Source: CAVRUD01 sp963849635 (lineage in GTDB: Bacteria; Chloroflexota; Chloroflexia; Thermomicrobiales; UBA6265). From it: 64,000 bases of DNA. This document shows positions 17,267 through 25,817 of the stretch, one piece after another. The notes under the pieces were generated by a model, which saw only the letters and a program-made list of their open reading frames with translations, made no database searches and was not told where the DNA came from. Location of the stretch: NCBI GenBank assembly GCA_963849635.1, contig CAWKIA010000002.1:1-64000 (forward strand), given 5' to 3'. The first letter of the stretch is position 1. Each line of letters begins with the position of its first letter. The position numbers were made by a program, and so were the translations under genes.

Positions 17267-17581
17267 ATGAACTGCCCAGTCGACGGTACGACCTTGCAGA
17301 TGGCCGACCGTTCTGGAATCGAGATCGACTATTGCCCGACCTGCCGCGGCGTCTGGCTGGATCGGGGCGAGTTGGACAAAATCATCGAGCGCACGTCCGC
17401 CCCGGCCGTCGCCGCCGCCGCCGCCCGCGGATCGGCCCCCCCAGTTGGTGTTCGCCGGGACCGCGATGACGATTGGGACGACGACGACGATACCCCCCGC
17501 TCCTCCGAGCGGTACGAGGGGGACTACCGCCCGCAAAAGCGCAAGCGCAAATCTCTCCTCGGCGAGTTGTTCGACTTCTGA
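17267..17581 (+). CDS. Small zf-TFIIB (YjdB/Zn-ribbon) protein
   Basis: A 104-residue protein. The N-terminal 45 residues form a zinc ribbon of the zf-TFIIB family (MNCPVDGTTL, then YCPTCRGVWLDRGELDKII): CPxD and CPxCxGVWLDxGEL supply the metal ligands and the signature. The rest is a disordered, highly charged tail with an Asp run (DWDDDDDT) and a basic end (QKRKRKSLLGELFDF). Such proteins are widespread, and their function is not established; nucleic-acid binding is the usual guess. ATG at 17267 follows GGAGG at 17253-17257. Confidence 0.88.
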   Translation: MNCPVDGTTLQMADRSGIEIDYCPTCRGVWLDRGELDKIIERTSAPAVAAAAARGSAPPVGVRRDRDDDWDDDDDTPRSSERYEGDYRPQKRKRKSLLGELFDF

Positions 17582-17612
17582 GCCGTCAGCTGTCAGCCGT
17601 CAGCCGACAGGA
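17582..17612. repeat. Heptad tandem repeat (CGTCAGC type)
   Basis: Directly after the zf-TFIIB stop the sequence runs CGTCAGC-TGTCAGC-CGTCAGC-CGACAGG, four heptamers differing at one or two positions. It is the same 7-base period as the arrays near 11.9, 17.1, 52.7 and 53.7 kb but a different word. Confidence 0.7.
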
Positions 17613-17657
17613 ATTAGCGCCGGTTCGCCAGGTCCGCCGGCGCCCCCAGGTCGTGTG

Positions 17658-18902
17658 ATGTCCGTCATTGGTGCCGGCGATGCGGATGCAACGACGCTCC
17701 AGCGCACGCTCATCGACGGCCTGATTGCGGCAGGGCATATCGCTACGCCCGGGGTTGCCGCCGCCTTTCGGGCGACACCCCGGCACCACTTCTTGCCCGG
17801 TGTTCCGCTGGAACAGATCTACAGTGACATCGCCATCCCCACCCATGAGGCAAACGGCGTCCCGATCAGCTCGTCGTCGCAACCGGCGGCGATGGCGATC
17901 ATGCTCGAACAGCTCGGCGTCCGCCCAGGTGACCGCGTCCTCGAGATCGGCGCGGGCACGGGCTACAACGCCGCGCTCCTCTCCCACCTGACCGGGCCAA
18001 CCGGAAATGTCGTCGCGGTCGATCTCGACGAGGAGATCGTGGCCGAGGCGCGGGCACATCTGGACGCGGCGGGCCACGCGAGTGTCCACCTGGTCCGCGG
18101 CGATGGCGGCGAGGGATTCCCCCCTGGCGCTCCCTACGACCGGATCGAACTGACGGTCGGCGCCTGGGATATTGCTCCGGCCTGGTGGGAGCAGTTGGCG
18201 CCCGGCGGCCGGCTGCTTGTCCCCCTCTGGCTACGCGGTTCCCAATTGACGATCGCGTTCGAGCCGGCGGTCGATGCGGGAGGACAGGCCCACCTGGCGA
18301 GCGTCAGCATCAGCGGTTGCTCCTTCATGCGCTTGCGCGGCGCCCACGCCGGACCGGAAGGGTTCGTGGCCTTTGGTCCGGACCGTGCCCTCGTGATCGG
18401 CGTGGACGACCGGGTGAGCATCGACCCGGACGCACTGGCGCGGACTTTAAGTGGATCCGCATTCGAGATCGCGACTGGCGTCCCACATGCGGCGGGGTTC
18501 GGCCTTTGGTTGGCCCTCCACGATCCGGCGTACTGCCACCTCAGCGATGACCGGCCTGCTCCGACCCTGGCCGAATCCGCCCGCTTCCTGCTGATCGATG
18601 CCGGCTACCGCTTGACGATGGGATTGCTCGAGGGCGACAGCCTCTGTCTTTTGCTCCGCCCTGAACAAAATTCAGATGACCAGGGGATCCGCATCCGGTG
18701 CTACGGGCCTGACACAGACGCGGCCCGCTCGCTCGGTGAGCGTCTGCTCGGCCACCTCGGTGCCTGGCACGCCGCCGGGCAGCCGACCTTCAAGACACTG
18801 CGCCTGCGCGTCTATCCGATTGGTGCGATGCCAGATCCGCCCGCCGCAACCTTGATCGCCAAGCGGTGGCATACGCTGGCGATCGATTGGGATCACGAGT
18901 AG
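17658..18902 (+). CDS. PCMT-type methyltransferase with long C-terminal extension
   Basis: A 414-residue protein whose first 215 residues match protein-L-isoaspartate O-methyltransferase. Motif I of the SAM-binding fold is LEIGAGTGYNAALL, the substrate-loop region is ISSSSQPAAMAIML, and GDGGEGFPPGAPYDRI and LAPGGRLLVPL follow in order. A normal PCMT ends here; this one has about 190 more residues, including GCSFMRLRGAHAGPEGFV and a final domain (KTLRLRVYPIG). Extended PCMT homologues include RiPP-modifying enzymes in other phyla, but no precursor peptide or grasp enzyme is visible nearby, so simple isoaspartate repair or an unknown carboxyl methylation are both possible. The ATG at 17658 is chosen because the upstream frame translates the heptad repeat and another gene. 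Confidence 0.85.
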   Translation: MSVIGAGDADATTLQRTLIDGLIAAGHIATPGVAAAFRATPRHHFLPGVPLEQIYSDIAIPTHEANGVPISSSSQPAAMAIMLEQLGVRPGDRVLEIGAGTGYNAALLSHLTGPTGNVVAVDLDEEIVAEARAHLDAAGHASVHLVRGDGGEGFPPGAPYDRIELTVGAWDIAPAWWEQLAPGGRLLVPLWLRGSQLTIAFEPAVDAGGQAHLASVSISGCSFMRLRGAHAGPEGFVAFGPDRALVIGVDDRVSIDPDALARTLSGSAFEIATGVPHAAGFGLWLALHDPAYCHLSDDRPAPTLAESARFLLIDAGYRLTMGLLEGDSLCLLLRPEQNSDDQGIRIRCYGPDTDAARSLGERLLGHLGAWHAAGQPTFKTLRLRVYPIGAMPDPPAATLIAKRWHTLAIDWDHE

Positions 18903-18936
18903 GGCTGCGGCGAAGGACGATCAGATTTGCCGTTGT

Positions 18937-18960
18937 AGGGGCAGACCGATGGCTGCCCCT
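18937..18960. repeat. GTAGGGGC-type hairpin element
   Basis: AGGGGCAG (18937-18944) and CTGCCCCT (18953-18960) form an 8-base stem, preceded by TTGT, so the unit reads TTGTAGGGGC. The same word opens dispersed inverted repeats at 29.68 and 55.63 kb. It lies between convergent genes. Confidence 0.55.
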
Positions 18961-19084
18961 CCCCCCAACCGGTCGCGTCCTGGACGCGTCTCATCGAATG
19001 CCGCGTCAGCCGGGCAGACATCGGTCTCCCCAAGGACATGCGTCGCCAATAGTCCGCCCGATTGCGCCATGCCGGGATGCGGGC

Positions 19085-22024
19085 CTAAACCAACCCGTGA
19101 TCCACCGCGAACCGGGTCGCCGCGGCCCGGCTGGAGACGCCGATCTTGCCGAAGATGCGGTGGAGGTGGGCGTGGATCGTCCGGGGGCTGAGGAAGAGCT
19201 GGTCGGCTACCTCGGCGTTGGTCATCCCCGTGGCCACCAGTCGCAGCACGTCGACCTCGCGCGCGGATAGCCCGTTCGGCAGGGATTGCCCGGTGGCGCG
19301 CCGGACCGGCTGCTCGGCCGGAGTGGACGCAACCGGCTGGTCGGGAGCGCTGGCGGAGCCGTGCTCGGCCGCCCAGTGCTCGATCTGGGTCGCCAGGTCA
19401 AGGGCGACGCCGATCGCTTCGCTCCGGGAGAGTTGCCGGCCTGAGGCAACGGCCGCGGCGGCGTCCGCGCCGAGGCGCTCCGCCAGCAGCGCGTGGGCCT
19501 GGTCGAGCCGGTCTTGGTTGCTTGGTTCGGGAATCGCGCCGATCGTGGAGCGCAGCGTCGCGCTCGCGCCGAGCAGCGCGGCTCCCGCGCTGGCCATGCC
19601 CGGGTCTGATGGGGCGATCGTCGCGGCGACTTCGGCCAGCCCTTCGATACTCTCCGTGATGCCGCGGCGGTCACTCAGTTCCCGCCGGAGCTGAAGCGCT
19701 TCCGCGAACGCCCGAGCGGCGCGGGCGGGGTCGCCCGCCTCCAGACTAACCATGCCCCCGAGATGGTTGACGTAGCCAAGGCCGAGCTTATCCCCGACCG
19801 TGGCGAACAGGGCGTGACTCTGGTCGAGATGGGCGCGGGCGCCGGTCAGGTCGCCCTTGATCTGATCCAGATCGGCGAGGTTGAGCAGGGCGTAGGCGAC
19901 AGCGCCGGTGTCGCCGTGGGCACGCCGCACCGTCAGCGCCTCGTTCAAGAGGGCGAACGATTCCTCGATCGATCCGGTGATCTTGGCCATGTTCCCCAGG
20001 TTGGTCAGGGAATTGCCCAGGCCGACGGGATCATCGAGGTTGCGCCGGAGCGCGAGGGCTTCGGCGTGGTGAGCGGAGGCGCGCTCGAACTCCCCGACGT
20101 AACCTGCCACCAGCCCCAGGCCGTTGAGCGCCCTGGCTATCCCGGCCGTGTCGTTGGCCGCGGTCGAGAGGTCGAAGCTGATCTCGTAGCCGCGCCGGGC
20201 CCGGGCGTAATCCCCGATGTCCAGCGAGAGGTTCCCGCTGTTCTGGTGCGCCCGGACGAGTTCCGGAATACCGGGTTCAGCGGCGGAAATAGCCCGCTCC
20301 AACCGGTCGCGCCCCTCCGAGAGATCGCCGCGCGAGACCCAGAAGCGCCATAGGTCGGTGGCGAGGCGCAGGGCGAGAGTGCGAACCTCAGGATCGGTCG
20401 CGCGCGTCGCCCAATCGAGGGCCGCGCGCAGGTTGTCGACCTCGACTTCGAGGATGTCGAGCCAGTGGCCCTGCTCCGGTCCAGTGAGATGCCCCTCCGC
20501 TTCGCGTGCCAGGGCGGCGCACCAGCGGGCGTGCTGGAGCCGGGCGTCGTCGGTCGCGCCTCCGTCTGCGAGCAAGAGTAGGCCGTACTCGCGCACGGTC
20601 TGTAACATCCCGTAACGGGAGTCGTCGGTCCGCGACCGGGAATGGGTGAGCAGGCTCTTGTCGATTAGGGAACCGATCGCGTCGAGAACCTCGGGGGAGG
20701 TCCCGCCGTCTTCGTCGGCGGCAATGGCTTCGGCCGCCTCCAGGGTAAAGCCACCGGCAAAGACTGACACCCGGGCAAAGAGGTCGCGCTCCGCCGGGGG
20801 GAGGAGGTTGACGCTCCAGGCGATTGCGTCCTGCAGCGTCCGCTGGCGAGCGGGCAGGTCGGACGCCCCGGCAACGAGCAGGGGCAGGCGGTGATCGAGC
20901 CGGGCGCGCAACGTCCGCGGCGTGAGCACGCCGATTCGGGCAGCGGCCAACTCGATCGCCAGCGGCAACCCGTCCAGGCGGTAGCAGATCTCGGCGATAT
21001 CGACGGCGTTCTCTTCGGTCAAGATGAACGCGGGATCGGCCGCTGTGGCCCGATCGAGAAAGAGCGCCACTGCCGGGGCCGCGGCGATCTCGTCGAGCCG
21101 GCGACCCCGGCTGTTGGTTCCTGGCGTGACCAGCGGCTGCACCGGGACGACGTGCTCGGCCCGCACGCGGAACCGGCCCCGGCTGGTCGCCAGGATGTGC
21201 AGCCCCGGGCAGATGGCGAGCAGATCGGCGAGATCGGGTGCGGCCGCGACCAGGTGCTCGACGTTATCCAGCACCAGCAGCAGGTGCAGCGGGGAGATGG
21301 CATCGGCCAGGCTGGCGGCGATCGGGCGGCCAGCCTCCTCGCGCACGCCGAGGGCGCCCGCCACGGTCGGCAGGACAGCCCCTGAATCGGTGACGTTGCT
21401 CAAATCGACGAAGTGAGCGCCAGCGGAGAAGCCGGCCGCCACCTCGGCCGCGACCTGGATCGCCAGGCGGGTCTTGCCGACGCCGGCCGGGCCAACGAGG
21501 GTCACCAGGCGGATGCCCGGCTTCGCCAGGGTGGCGACCAGGGAGGCGATGTCGGCTTCCCGGCCGACAAGGGGCGTCGGCGGTGAGGGCAACCCGCCCG
21601 CCGGTCCCCGAAGCGCGGGCGCGGCGACGCGCAGGTGGCGGATCACGCCGCCGTCGTCCGGGCCGTCGCCCGGCCCACCAGGGCCGGGTACGCCGGGTAC
21701 GCCGGGTAAATCTGGCAATGCCGGTAGGCTCGCCGGCCCTTGCAGGTCCTGGAGCGGCGAGAGATGCACCAAGGTGGCCGGTGGGGTCGGGGTTGGACGC
21801 GGAATGCTCATCCCTGCCTGCGTATCCTGGCGAGATCCGACGTCGGCGGCGATTCCGGCCAATTGGATATCGGCTTGGTCCCGCATCGAGACGATCTGGA
21901 TCGACGGAATGTCGTTATGGTAGGTCTGGGCAACCGCGCTGGTCAAGGCTGCCAATGTGGCGCGCGGTACGAGCCACCGGCGCAGCGAGGCGACGGGGCG
22001 GTTCCGGGCCGGATCACCGCTCAT
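19085..22024 (-). CDS. Large NB-ARC/TPR regulator with C-terminal LuxR helix-turn-helix
   Basis: A 979-residue STAND-class ATPase regulator. After a low-complexity region with collagen-like GVPGVPGPGGPGDGP (about residues 105-120), the NB-ARC domain starts at about 148 (PLVGREADI) with the Walker A motif GPAGVGKTRL, Walker B LLLVLDNVEHL and the GLPLAIELAAAR motif. A winged-helix linker (LTHSRS..YGMLQTVREYG) and a series of TPR-like helices follow. A LuxR-type helix-turn-helix occupies the last 60 residues (LSAREVDVLRLVATGMTNAEV). These proteins are ATP-dependent activators gated by a ligand or partner at the TPR domain. The ATG at 22024 has no good ribosome-binding site, and a later start is possible. 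It is divergent from the ArsR operon at 22222. Confidence 0.9.
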   Translation of the reverse strand: MSGDPARNRPVASLRRWLVPRATLAALTSAVAQTYHNDIPSIQIVSMRDQADIQLAGIAADVGSRQDTQAGMSIPRPTPTPPATLVHLSPLQDLQGPASLPALPDLPGVPGVPGPGGPGDGPDDGGVIRHLRVAAPALRGPAGGLPSPPTPLVGREADIASLVATLAKPGIRLVTLVGPAGVGKTRLAIQVAAEVAAGFSAGAHFVDLSNVTDSGAVLPTVAGALGVREEAGRPIAASLADAISPLHLLLVLDNVEHLVAAAPDLADLLAICPGLHILATSRGRFRVRAEHVVPVQPLVTPGTNSRGRRLDEIAAAPAVALFLDRATAADPAFILTEENAVDIAEICYRLDGLPLAIELAAARIGVLTPRTLRARLDHRLPLLVAGASDLPARQRTLQDAIAWSVNLLPPAERDLFARVSVFAGGFTLEAAEAIAADEDGGTSPEVLDAIGSLIDKSLLTHSRSRTDDSRYGMLQTVREYGLLLLADGGATDDARLQHARWCAALAREAEGHLTGPEQGHWLDILEVEVDNLRAALDWATRATDPEVRTLALRLATDLWRFWVSRGDLSEGRDRLERAISAAEPGIPELVRAHQNSGNLSLDIGDYARARRGYEISFDLSTAANDTAGIARALNGLGLVAGYVGEFERASAHHAEALALRRNLDDPVGLGNSLTNLGNMAKITGSIEESFALLNEALTVRRAHGDTGAVAYALLNLADLDQIKGDLTGARAHLDQSHALFATVGDKLGLGYVNHLGGMVSLEAGDPARAARAFAEALQLRRELSDRRGITESIEGLAEVAATIAPSDPGMASAGAALLGASATLRSTIGAIPEPSNQDRLDQAHALLAERLGADAAAAVASGRQLSRSEAIGVALDLATQIEHWAAEHGSASAPDQPVASTPAEQPVRRATGQSLPNGLSAREVDVLRLVATGMTNAEVADQLFLSPRTIHAHLHRIFGKIGVSSRAAATRFAVDHGLV

Positions 22025-22163
22025 TCTTGTAACGGCCGACCCCTTCGCCTCGTTTCGTGATTCTCCCTGCTTCCTGGCACATCGTTGCCGCTCGGCGTGA
22101 CGCCATCATCGCGCACGCCGCTTCCCGGGTTCTTTCGCTGGGTTGACAGCAGATGCTCTCCCC

Positions 22164-22192
22164 TTGATATTCCGGTCGAGATGTTATATAGT
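22164..22192 (+). promoter_or_regulatory. Promoter and possible operator of the ArsR operon
   Basis: TTGATA (22164-22169), a 17-base spacer and TATAGT (22187-22192) form a plausible sigma-70 promoter 30 bases before the ArsR start. The AT-rich stretch around it (TTATATAGTCATATGGAAATAT) is unlike the surrounding GC-rich DNA and has partial dyad symmetry, as expected for an ArsR operator. Confidence 0.6.
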
Positions 22193-22221
22193 CATATGGA
22201 AATATAGCTAAGGAGCAATGT

Positions 22222-22587
22222 ATGGAGGCGATGCCCACCGACCAACTCGATCTCGTCTTTGGCGCCCTGGCCGACTCGACCCGGCGGGCGATCCTCGGCC
22301 GCCTGACGCAGGGCGATGCCACCGTCAATGAACTCGTCGCTCCCTTTGGCCTCGCCCAGCCCACCATCTCCAAGCACTTGAAGGTGCTAGAGCGGGCTGG
22401 TCTCGTCTCGCGCGGCCGCAACGCGCAGTTTCGGCCAGTCCATCTCAACCCGGAGCCATTGGCAAATGCCGCCCGTTGGCTGGGGGACTACCGCCGGTTT
22501 TGGGAAGAGAGCCTCGACCAACTCGGCGATTACGTGAAGCTGCTGGAGCAGCAAGAAGCACAGGAGAAGCACGATGACCGCGACTAA
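22222..22587 (+). CDS. ArsR-family winged-helix repressor
   Basis: A 121-residue ArsR/SmtB-type regulator. The winged helix-turn-helix is clear: LADSTRRAILGRL, VNELVAPFGLAQPTISKHLK and VLERAGLVSRGRN, with the wing in NAQFRPVHL. No cysteine or histidine metal-binding set is present, so this belongs to the metal-independent subgroup often paired with AHSA1-type proteins. ATG follows AAGGAG (22210-22215). Its stop overlaps the start of the next gene by 14 bases, and an AHSA1-like gene follows that one, so the three form an operon that the ArsR protein probably autoregulates. Confidence 0.93.
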   Translation: MEAMPTDQLDLVFGALADSTRRAILGRLTQGDATVNELVAPFGLAQPTISKHLKVLERAGLVSRGRNAQFRPVHLNPEPLANAARWLGDYRRFWEESLDQLGDYVKLLEQQEAQEKHDDRD

Positions 22588-23410
22588 TACCCAATCCACG
22601 GCGAGCAAGATCAGCGGCTACGCCCCGGTCGACGGCCTCGACGTCTATTACGAGGTCCACGGCGGTGACCCGGCCGCCGGTACAACGCCGATCGTGCTGC
22701 TACCCGGTGGTTTGATGGCGATCGAGACAGAGTGGGAAGCCGATATTCTCCCCCGCTTCTCCCGCACCCGACCGGTGATCGCCATCGAGCTGCAGGGGCA
22801 CGGGCACACCGCCGACCGCGATACCAAGCCCGAGTTCAGTCAAATGGCCAAGGATGTCGCCGGCGTGCTGGAGCACCTGGGGGTGAAGCGGGCCCATCTC
22901 TTCGGACACAGCCTGGGTGGCATCGTCTCCGCCCAGGTCGCGATGCAGCGGCCCGACCTTGTCGAAACCTTGACGGTCCTCGGCATCTTCGCCCGCCTCG
23001 ACGGGATGCTGGAGGAACTGGCGTTCTTCCAGCGCAATCCGGGCCACCAGCCATCGGCCGAACTCGTCCAGCTCTTTCCGACCGAGGTGGACTTCGCCTC
23101 CTGGAGCGATCATTTCACCCGCTCCAACCCCAAGCCGGAGTCGTTCCCCGAGGTAGTGGCTAAGTTCAACGAGCTGATCGCCACTTGGCCCGGCTGGACC
23201 GACGAGGAGGTGCGGTCGATCCAGGCACCCACGCTCGTGGCGATTGGCGACAACGATTTCACCAGGATCGAACACGCCGCCGAGATGTATCGCCTGATCC
23301 CGAACGCCAGACTGGCCGTCCTGCCGAACACGACTCACATGGGGATCCAGCACCGCGGCGCCTGGCTGGAGCCGATGCTCGAGGAACTCATCGCGGGCGG
23401 CGCGTCGTAG
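22574..23410 (+). CDS. Alpha/beta hydrolase
   Basis: A 278-residue cytosolic alpha/beta hydrolase. The nucleophile elbow is GHSLGG (LFGHSLGGIVSAQ), the oxyanion-hole region is VLLPGGLMA, and the histidine lies in LPNTTHMGIQHRG; the Asp of IGDNDFTRIEHA completes the triad. It overlaps arsR by 14 bases and is followed after 26 bases by an SRPBCC gene, which places it in that operon. Members of this group hydrolyse esters, epoxides or C-C bonds; the substrate cannot be called. There is no signal peptide. Confidence 0.9.
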   Translation: MTATNTQSTASKISGYAPVDGLDVYYEVHGGDPAAGTTPIVLLPGGLMAIETEWEADILPRFSRTRPVIAIELQGHGHTADRDTKPEFSQMAKDVAGVLEHLGVKRAHLFGHSLGGIVSAQVAMQRPDLVETLTVLGIFARLDGMLEELAFFQRNPGHQPSAELVQLFPTEVDFASWSDHFTRSNPKPESFPEVVAKFNELIATWPGWTDEEVRSIQAPTLVAIGDNDFTRIEHAAEMYRLIPNARLAVLPNTTHMGIQHRGAWLEPMLEELIAGGAS

Positions 23411-23436
23411 TCGAGTCGCCTATCGGAGAGGACGAC

Positions 23437-23949
23437 ATGATGCAACAGGACGAGACGATGGTTCCTGAATCGGAGCGGGAAGTTTCGATCTCGCGTGTGT
23501 TCGACGCTCCAGCCCGGCTCCTCTTCGAGGCGTATGCCCGGCCGGAGCACGTCAAGCGATGGTTCGGCCCGCGCGGCTGGCCGCTGACGCTTGTCGAGAT
23601 AGATTTCCGTCCGGGTGGCCGCTTCCGCTTCGGCATGACTGGCCCGGATGGCACCCCGAACCCGCCCTTCGGCGGCGAATACCTGGAGATCGTGCCGAAC
23701 CAAAAGATCGTCTACGACAACGCGTTTGAAGCGCCGGGCTCCCCGAAGATGGTTGTCACGATCACCTACGACGAAGCTCCCGCACCACCGGGCGCGCGAC
23801 CCAGCACCACCATGACCATTCGTACCGTGTTCGAATCGCTCGCGATGATGCACGAGTATGTCGGACACGGAATGATGGACGGCTACGGCTCCGCCCTCGA
23901 TCAACTCGAGGAGGTCGTGGCGGAGATGCAGGGGGAGACAACCCCCTAA
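23437..23949 (+). CDS. SRPBCC/AHSA1-family protein
   Basis: A 170-residue START-like protein of the AHSA1 type. The N-terminal pattern SREVSISRVFDAPARLLFEA is given by EREVSISRVFDAPARLLFEA; then AYARPEHVKRWFGPRGWPL, FRPGGRFRFGMTGPDG, EYLEIVPNQKIVYDN and the C-terminal helix with GYGSALDQLEEVV follow in family order. Such proteins bind small hydrophobic molecules. ATG at 23437 follows GGAGAGG. It is the last gene of the ArsR operon; ArsR-AHSA1 pairings are common and are thought to sense or neutralise organic compounds. Confidence 0.92.
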   Translation: MMQQDETMVPESEREVSISRVFDAPARLLFEAYARPEHVKRWFGPRGWPLTLVEIDFRPGGRFRFGMTGPDGTPNPPFGGEYLEIVPNQKIVYDNAFEAPGSPKMVVTITYDEAPAPPGARPSTTMTIRTVFESLAMMHEYVGHGMMDGYGSALDQLEEVVAEMQGETTP

Positions 23950-24037
23950 CCCCCCGGCCCCCTTCCCCCCGTTGCGACAAGGGGAAGGGGGAGATCCGCC
24001 GGGCGAAAATCCAGCCTCGATGTTCATCCACCCCGGC

Positions 24038-24181
24038 GTCATCCTGAGCTTGCGAAGGATCTTGGCGCGTGAGCGCCTTCGCGCTCGTTCGCGTACGCAA
24101 CGCATCGCTGGGACCACGGGGCGTCGGGGCTGGCGGCAAAGGCCGCGCGGCGGCCAAGATCCTTCGCCGGCTCAGGATGAC
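24038..24181. repeat. GTCATCCTGAGC inverted-repeat element, copy 1
   Basis: A 144-bp element that starts GTCATCCTGAGC and ends GCTCAGGATGAC. Internal arms (GCGAAGGATCTTGG and CCAAGATCCTTCG) are also complementary, and short hairpins fill the middle. It lies between convergent genes. Copy 2 at 47249-47371 shares the ends and much of the interior. Confidence 0.85.
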
Positions 24182-24225
24182 GAATGGTTGAGGGTGCCGG
24201 GTTCTCCCTCTGCCGCAACGGGGAG

Positions 24226-25494
24226 TTAGGGGGCTCTCTCCACCTCCGGTTCCCGCGCCGACCCCGCCAGCACCGCTATGATCACCCCCATAACCGCCAC
24301 GATCCCCAGAGCTGTCGGCAGTCCGACGACCTCGGCCGTCAGGCCGATCAGTGGCGGACCAACCAGGAAGCCGAAGTAGCCGCAGGTCGTGGCAACCGCC
24401 AGGGCAGGACCCACTCCCAGGCCAGGGGTCTTCCCGGCGGCACTCAGCACGACCGGGAAGGTGGCCGCCAGGCCCGCGCCCACGCAGGCGCAGCCGATCA
24501 TCGCGGCCCACGGCGCGTCCAGGATCAGCGCGATCCCCAGCCCGATCGCGACCAGCGCCCCGCCCCGGCGCAGGATGGCGACCGGTCCCCAGGCCGCGGT
24601 CAGGCGATCTCCTGCCAGGCGACCAACCGCCATCGTCAGTGAGAAGGCCGCGTAGCCGCCCGCCGCGAGGCCGGCGCTCGTATGGAGCCAGTCGTCCAGG
24701 TAGACCGCCGTCCAGTCGGCCATCGCCCCCTCGCCGATCAGGCAGCAGAAGGCGACCACGCCGAGGATGAGCAGGCGGGTCGGCAGCCGCTGGATGAACC
24801 GCATCAGCGGCAGCCGCTCCTTAGGCGCGTCGGTCACGGCCTTAGGGTGTGGCACGAAGGGCAGGAGTGGCGGGGCCAAGAAGGCGAGCGCCACCAGACC
24901 CAGGATCCCGATCACGATGAAGTGGGGCAGCGGATCGATATCGAGCGTGGCCGCCAGGCCTCCGGCGAGCGCCCCGCCCAGACCGCCAAAGCTGAAGCCG
25001 GCGTGGAAGGAGACCAGGATCGGGCGGCCGTACCCGTGCTCCACCTCGACCGCCTGGGAGTTCATGGTCACGTCGCAGGAGCCGAACGCTGCCCCAAAGA
25101 TGGTCAGGACCAGGAAGAGCGTCCATCCACTGTTCGCCACGGCCATCAGCGGCAGCGTGGCCGCCAGACCGCCCAGCGTCAGGATCGTGAGTAGCTTGCT
25201 GCCGACCTTGCCCACGCCCCAGCCGGCGATCGGCATCGCGACTAGGGAGCCGGCGGCGGTGCCGAGCAGGGCCAGGCCCAGGGCGCCTTCCCCCAGGCCG
25301 ATGTGGTCCTGGATGGCCGGAATCCGGGCGATCCAGTTCGCCGAGGTGAACCCATTGAGGACGAAGATCCCGAACACGGCCCTCCGGGCTCGGCGGATGT
25401 GGTCGGGTACATCGCGGTTGGCCGGACCGATGCCGGGCGGGTGGGGGAGCACGGTCGGTAGGTCGTTGGCGAGGGTAGCCAGGGCAGACTCCAC
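24226..25494 (-). CDS. MFS transporter (YbjJ/FucP-like 12-helix type)
   Basis: A 422-residue transporter with about 12 hydrophobic segments. After an N-terminal tail, VFGIFVLNGFTSANWIARIP opens helix 1 and matches the subgroup in which the first helix carries an Asn/Trp-rich motif. The middle has GSCDVTMNSQAVEVE and the antiporter-like GFSFGGLGGALAGG; the C-terminal half begins after a charged loop near residue 210. Related proteins export or import sugars and small metabolites; the solute is unknown. The start is a GTG at 25494 with only a weak ribosome-binding site. It is convergent with the ArsR operon and separated from it by the copy 1 repeat. Confidence 0.87.
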   Translation of the reverse strand: MESALATLANDLPTVLPHPPGIGPANRDVPDHIRRARRAVFGIFVLNGFTSANWIARIPAIQDHIGLGEGALGLALLGTAAGSLVAMPIAGWGVGKVGSKLLTILTLGGLAATLPLMAVANSGWTLFLVLTIFGAAFGSCDVTMNSQAVEVEHGYGRPILVSFHAGFSFGGLGGALAGGLAATLDIDPLPHFIVIGILGLVALAFLAPPLLPFVPHPKAVTDAPKERLPLMRFIQRLPTRLLILGVVAFCCLIGEGAMADWTAVYLDDWLHTSAGLAAGGYAAFSLTMAVGRLAGDRLTAAWGPVAILRRGGALVAIGLGIALILDAPWAAMIGCACVGAGLAATFPVVLSAAGKTPGLGVGPALAVATTCGYFGFLVGPPLIGLTAEVVGLPTALGIVAVMGVIIAVLAGSAREPEVERAP

Positions 25495-25817
25495 TTAAAA
25501 GACGGTTCGAACGGGCCAAAAACGAACCGCCGAGCTGCCAGCGACCGTGCGACGGGGACGATTCGACGCGCTATGATACAGTCAGGATAGAGGGTCTACA
25601 CGATCCAGCCATTGCATCCACAGCCGGGAGGTCCTCGCCATGGTAATTGCCACATCCTCGATCTTGGAGCGCAGCAGTGCCTCCCCCGGCATTCGGGGCG
25701 GCAACGTGGCGAGTTCGCCCCTGATCTCTCTCCTCGGAGAAGTCGGCACGCAATGGGCTGGGACTCACAATGTGTGAACCCCGGTCGCTTTCCACGTTGT
25801 CGCCGCGTCCTTAGGAT
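25495..25817. other. Divergent promoter region between two MFS genes
   Basis: About 320 bases with no convincing gene. It must hold promoters for both divergent transporters, but I see no clear sigma-70 boxes or operator palindrome. Confidence 0.45.
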
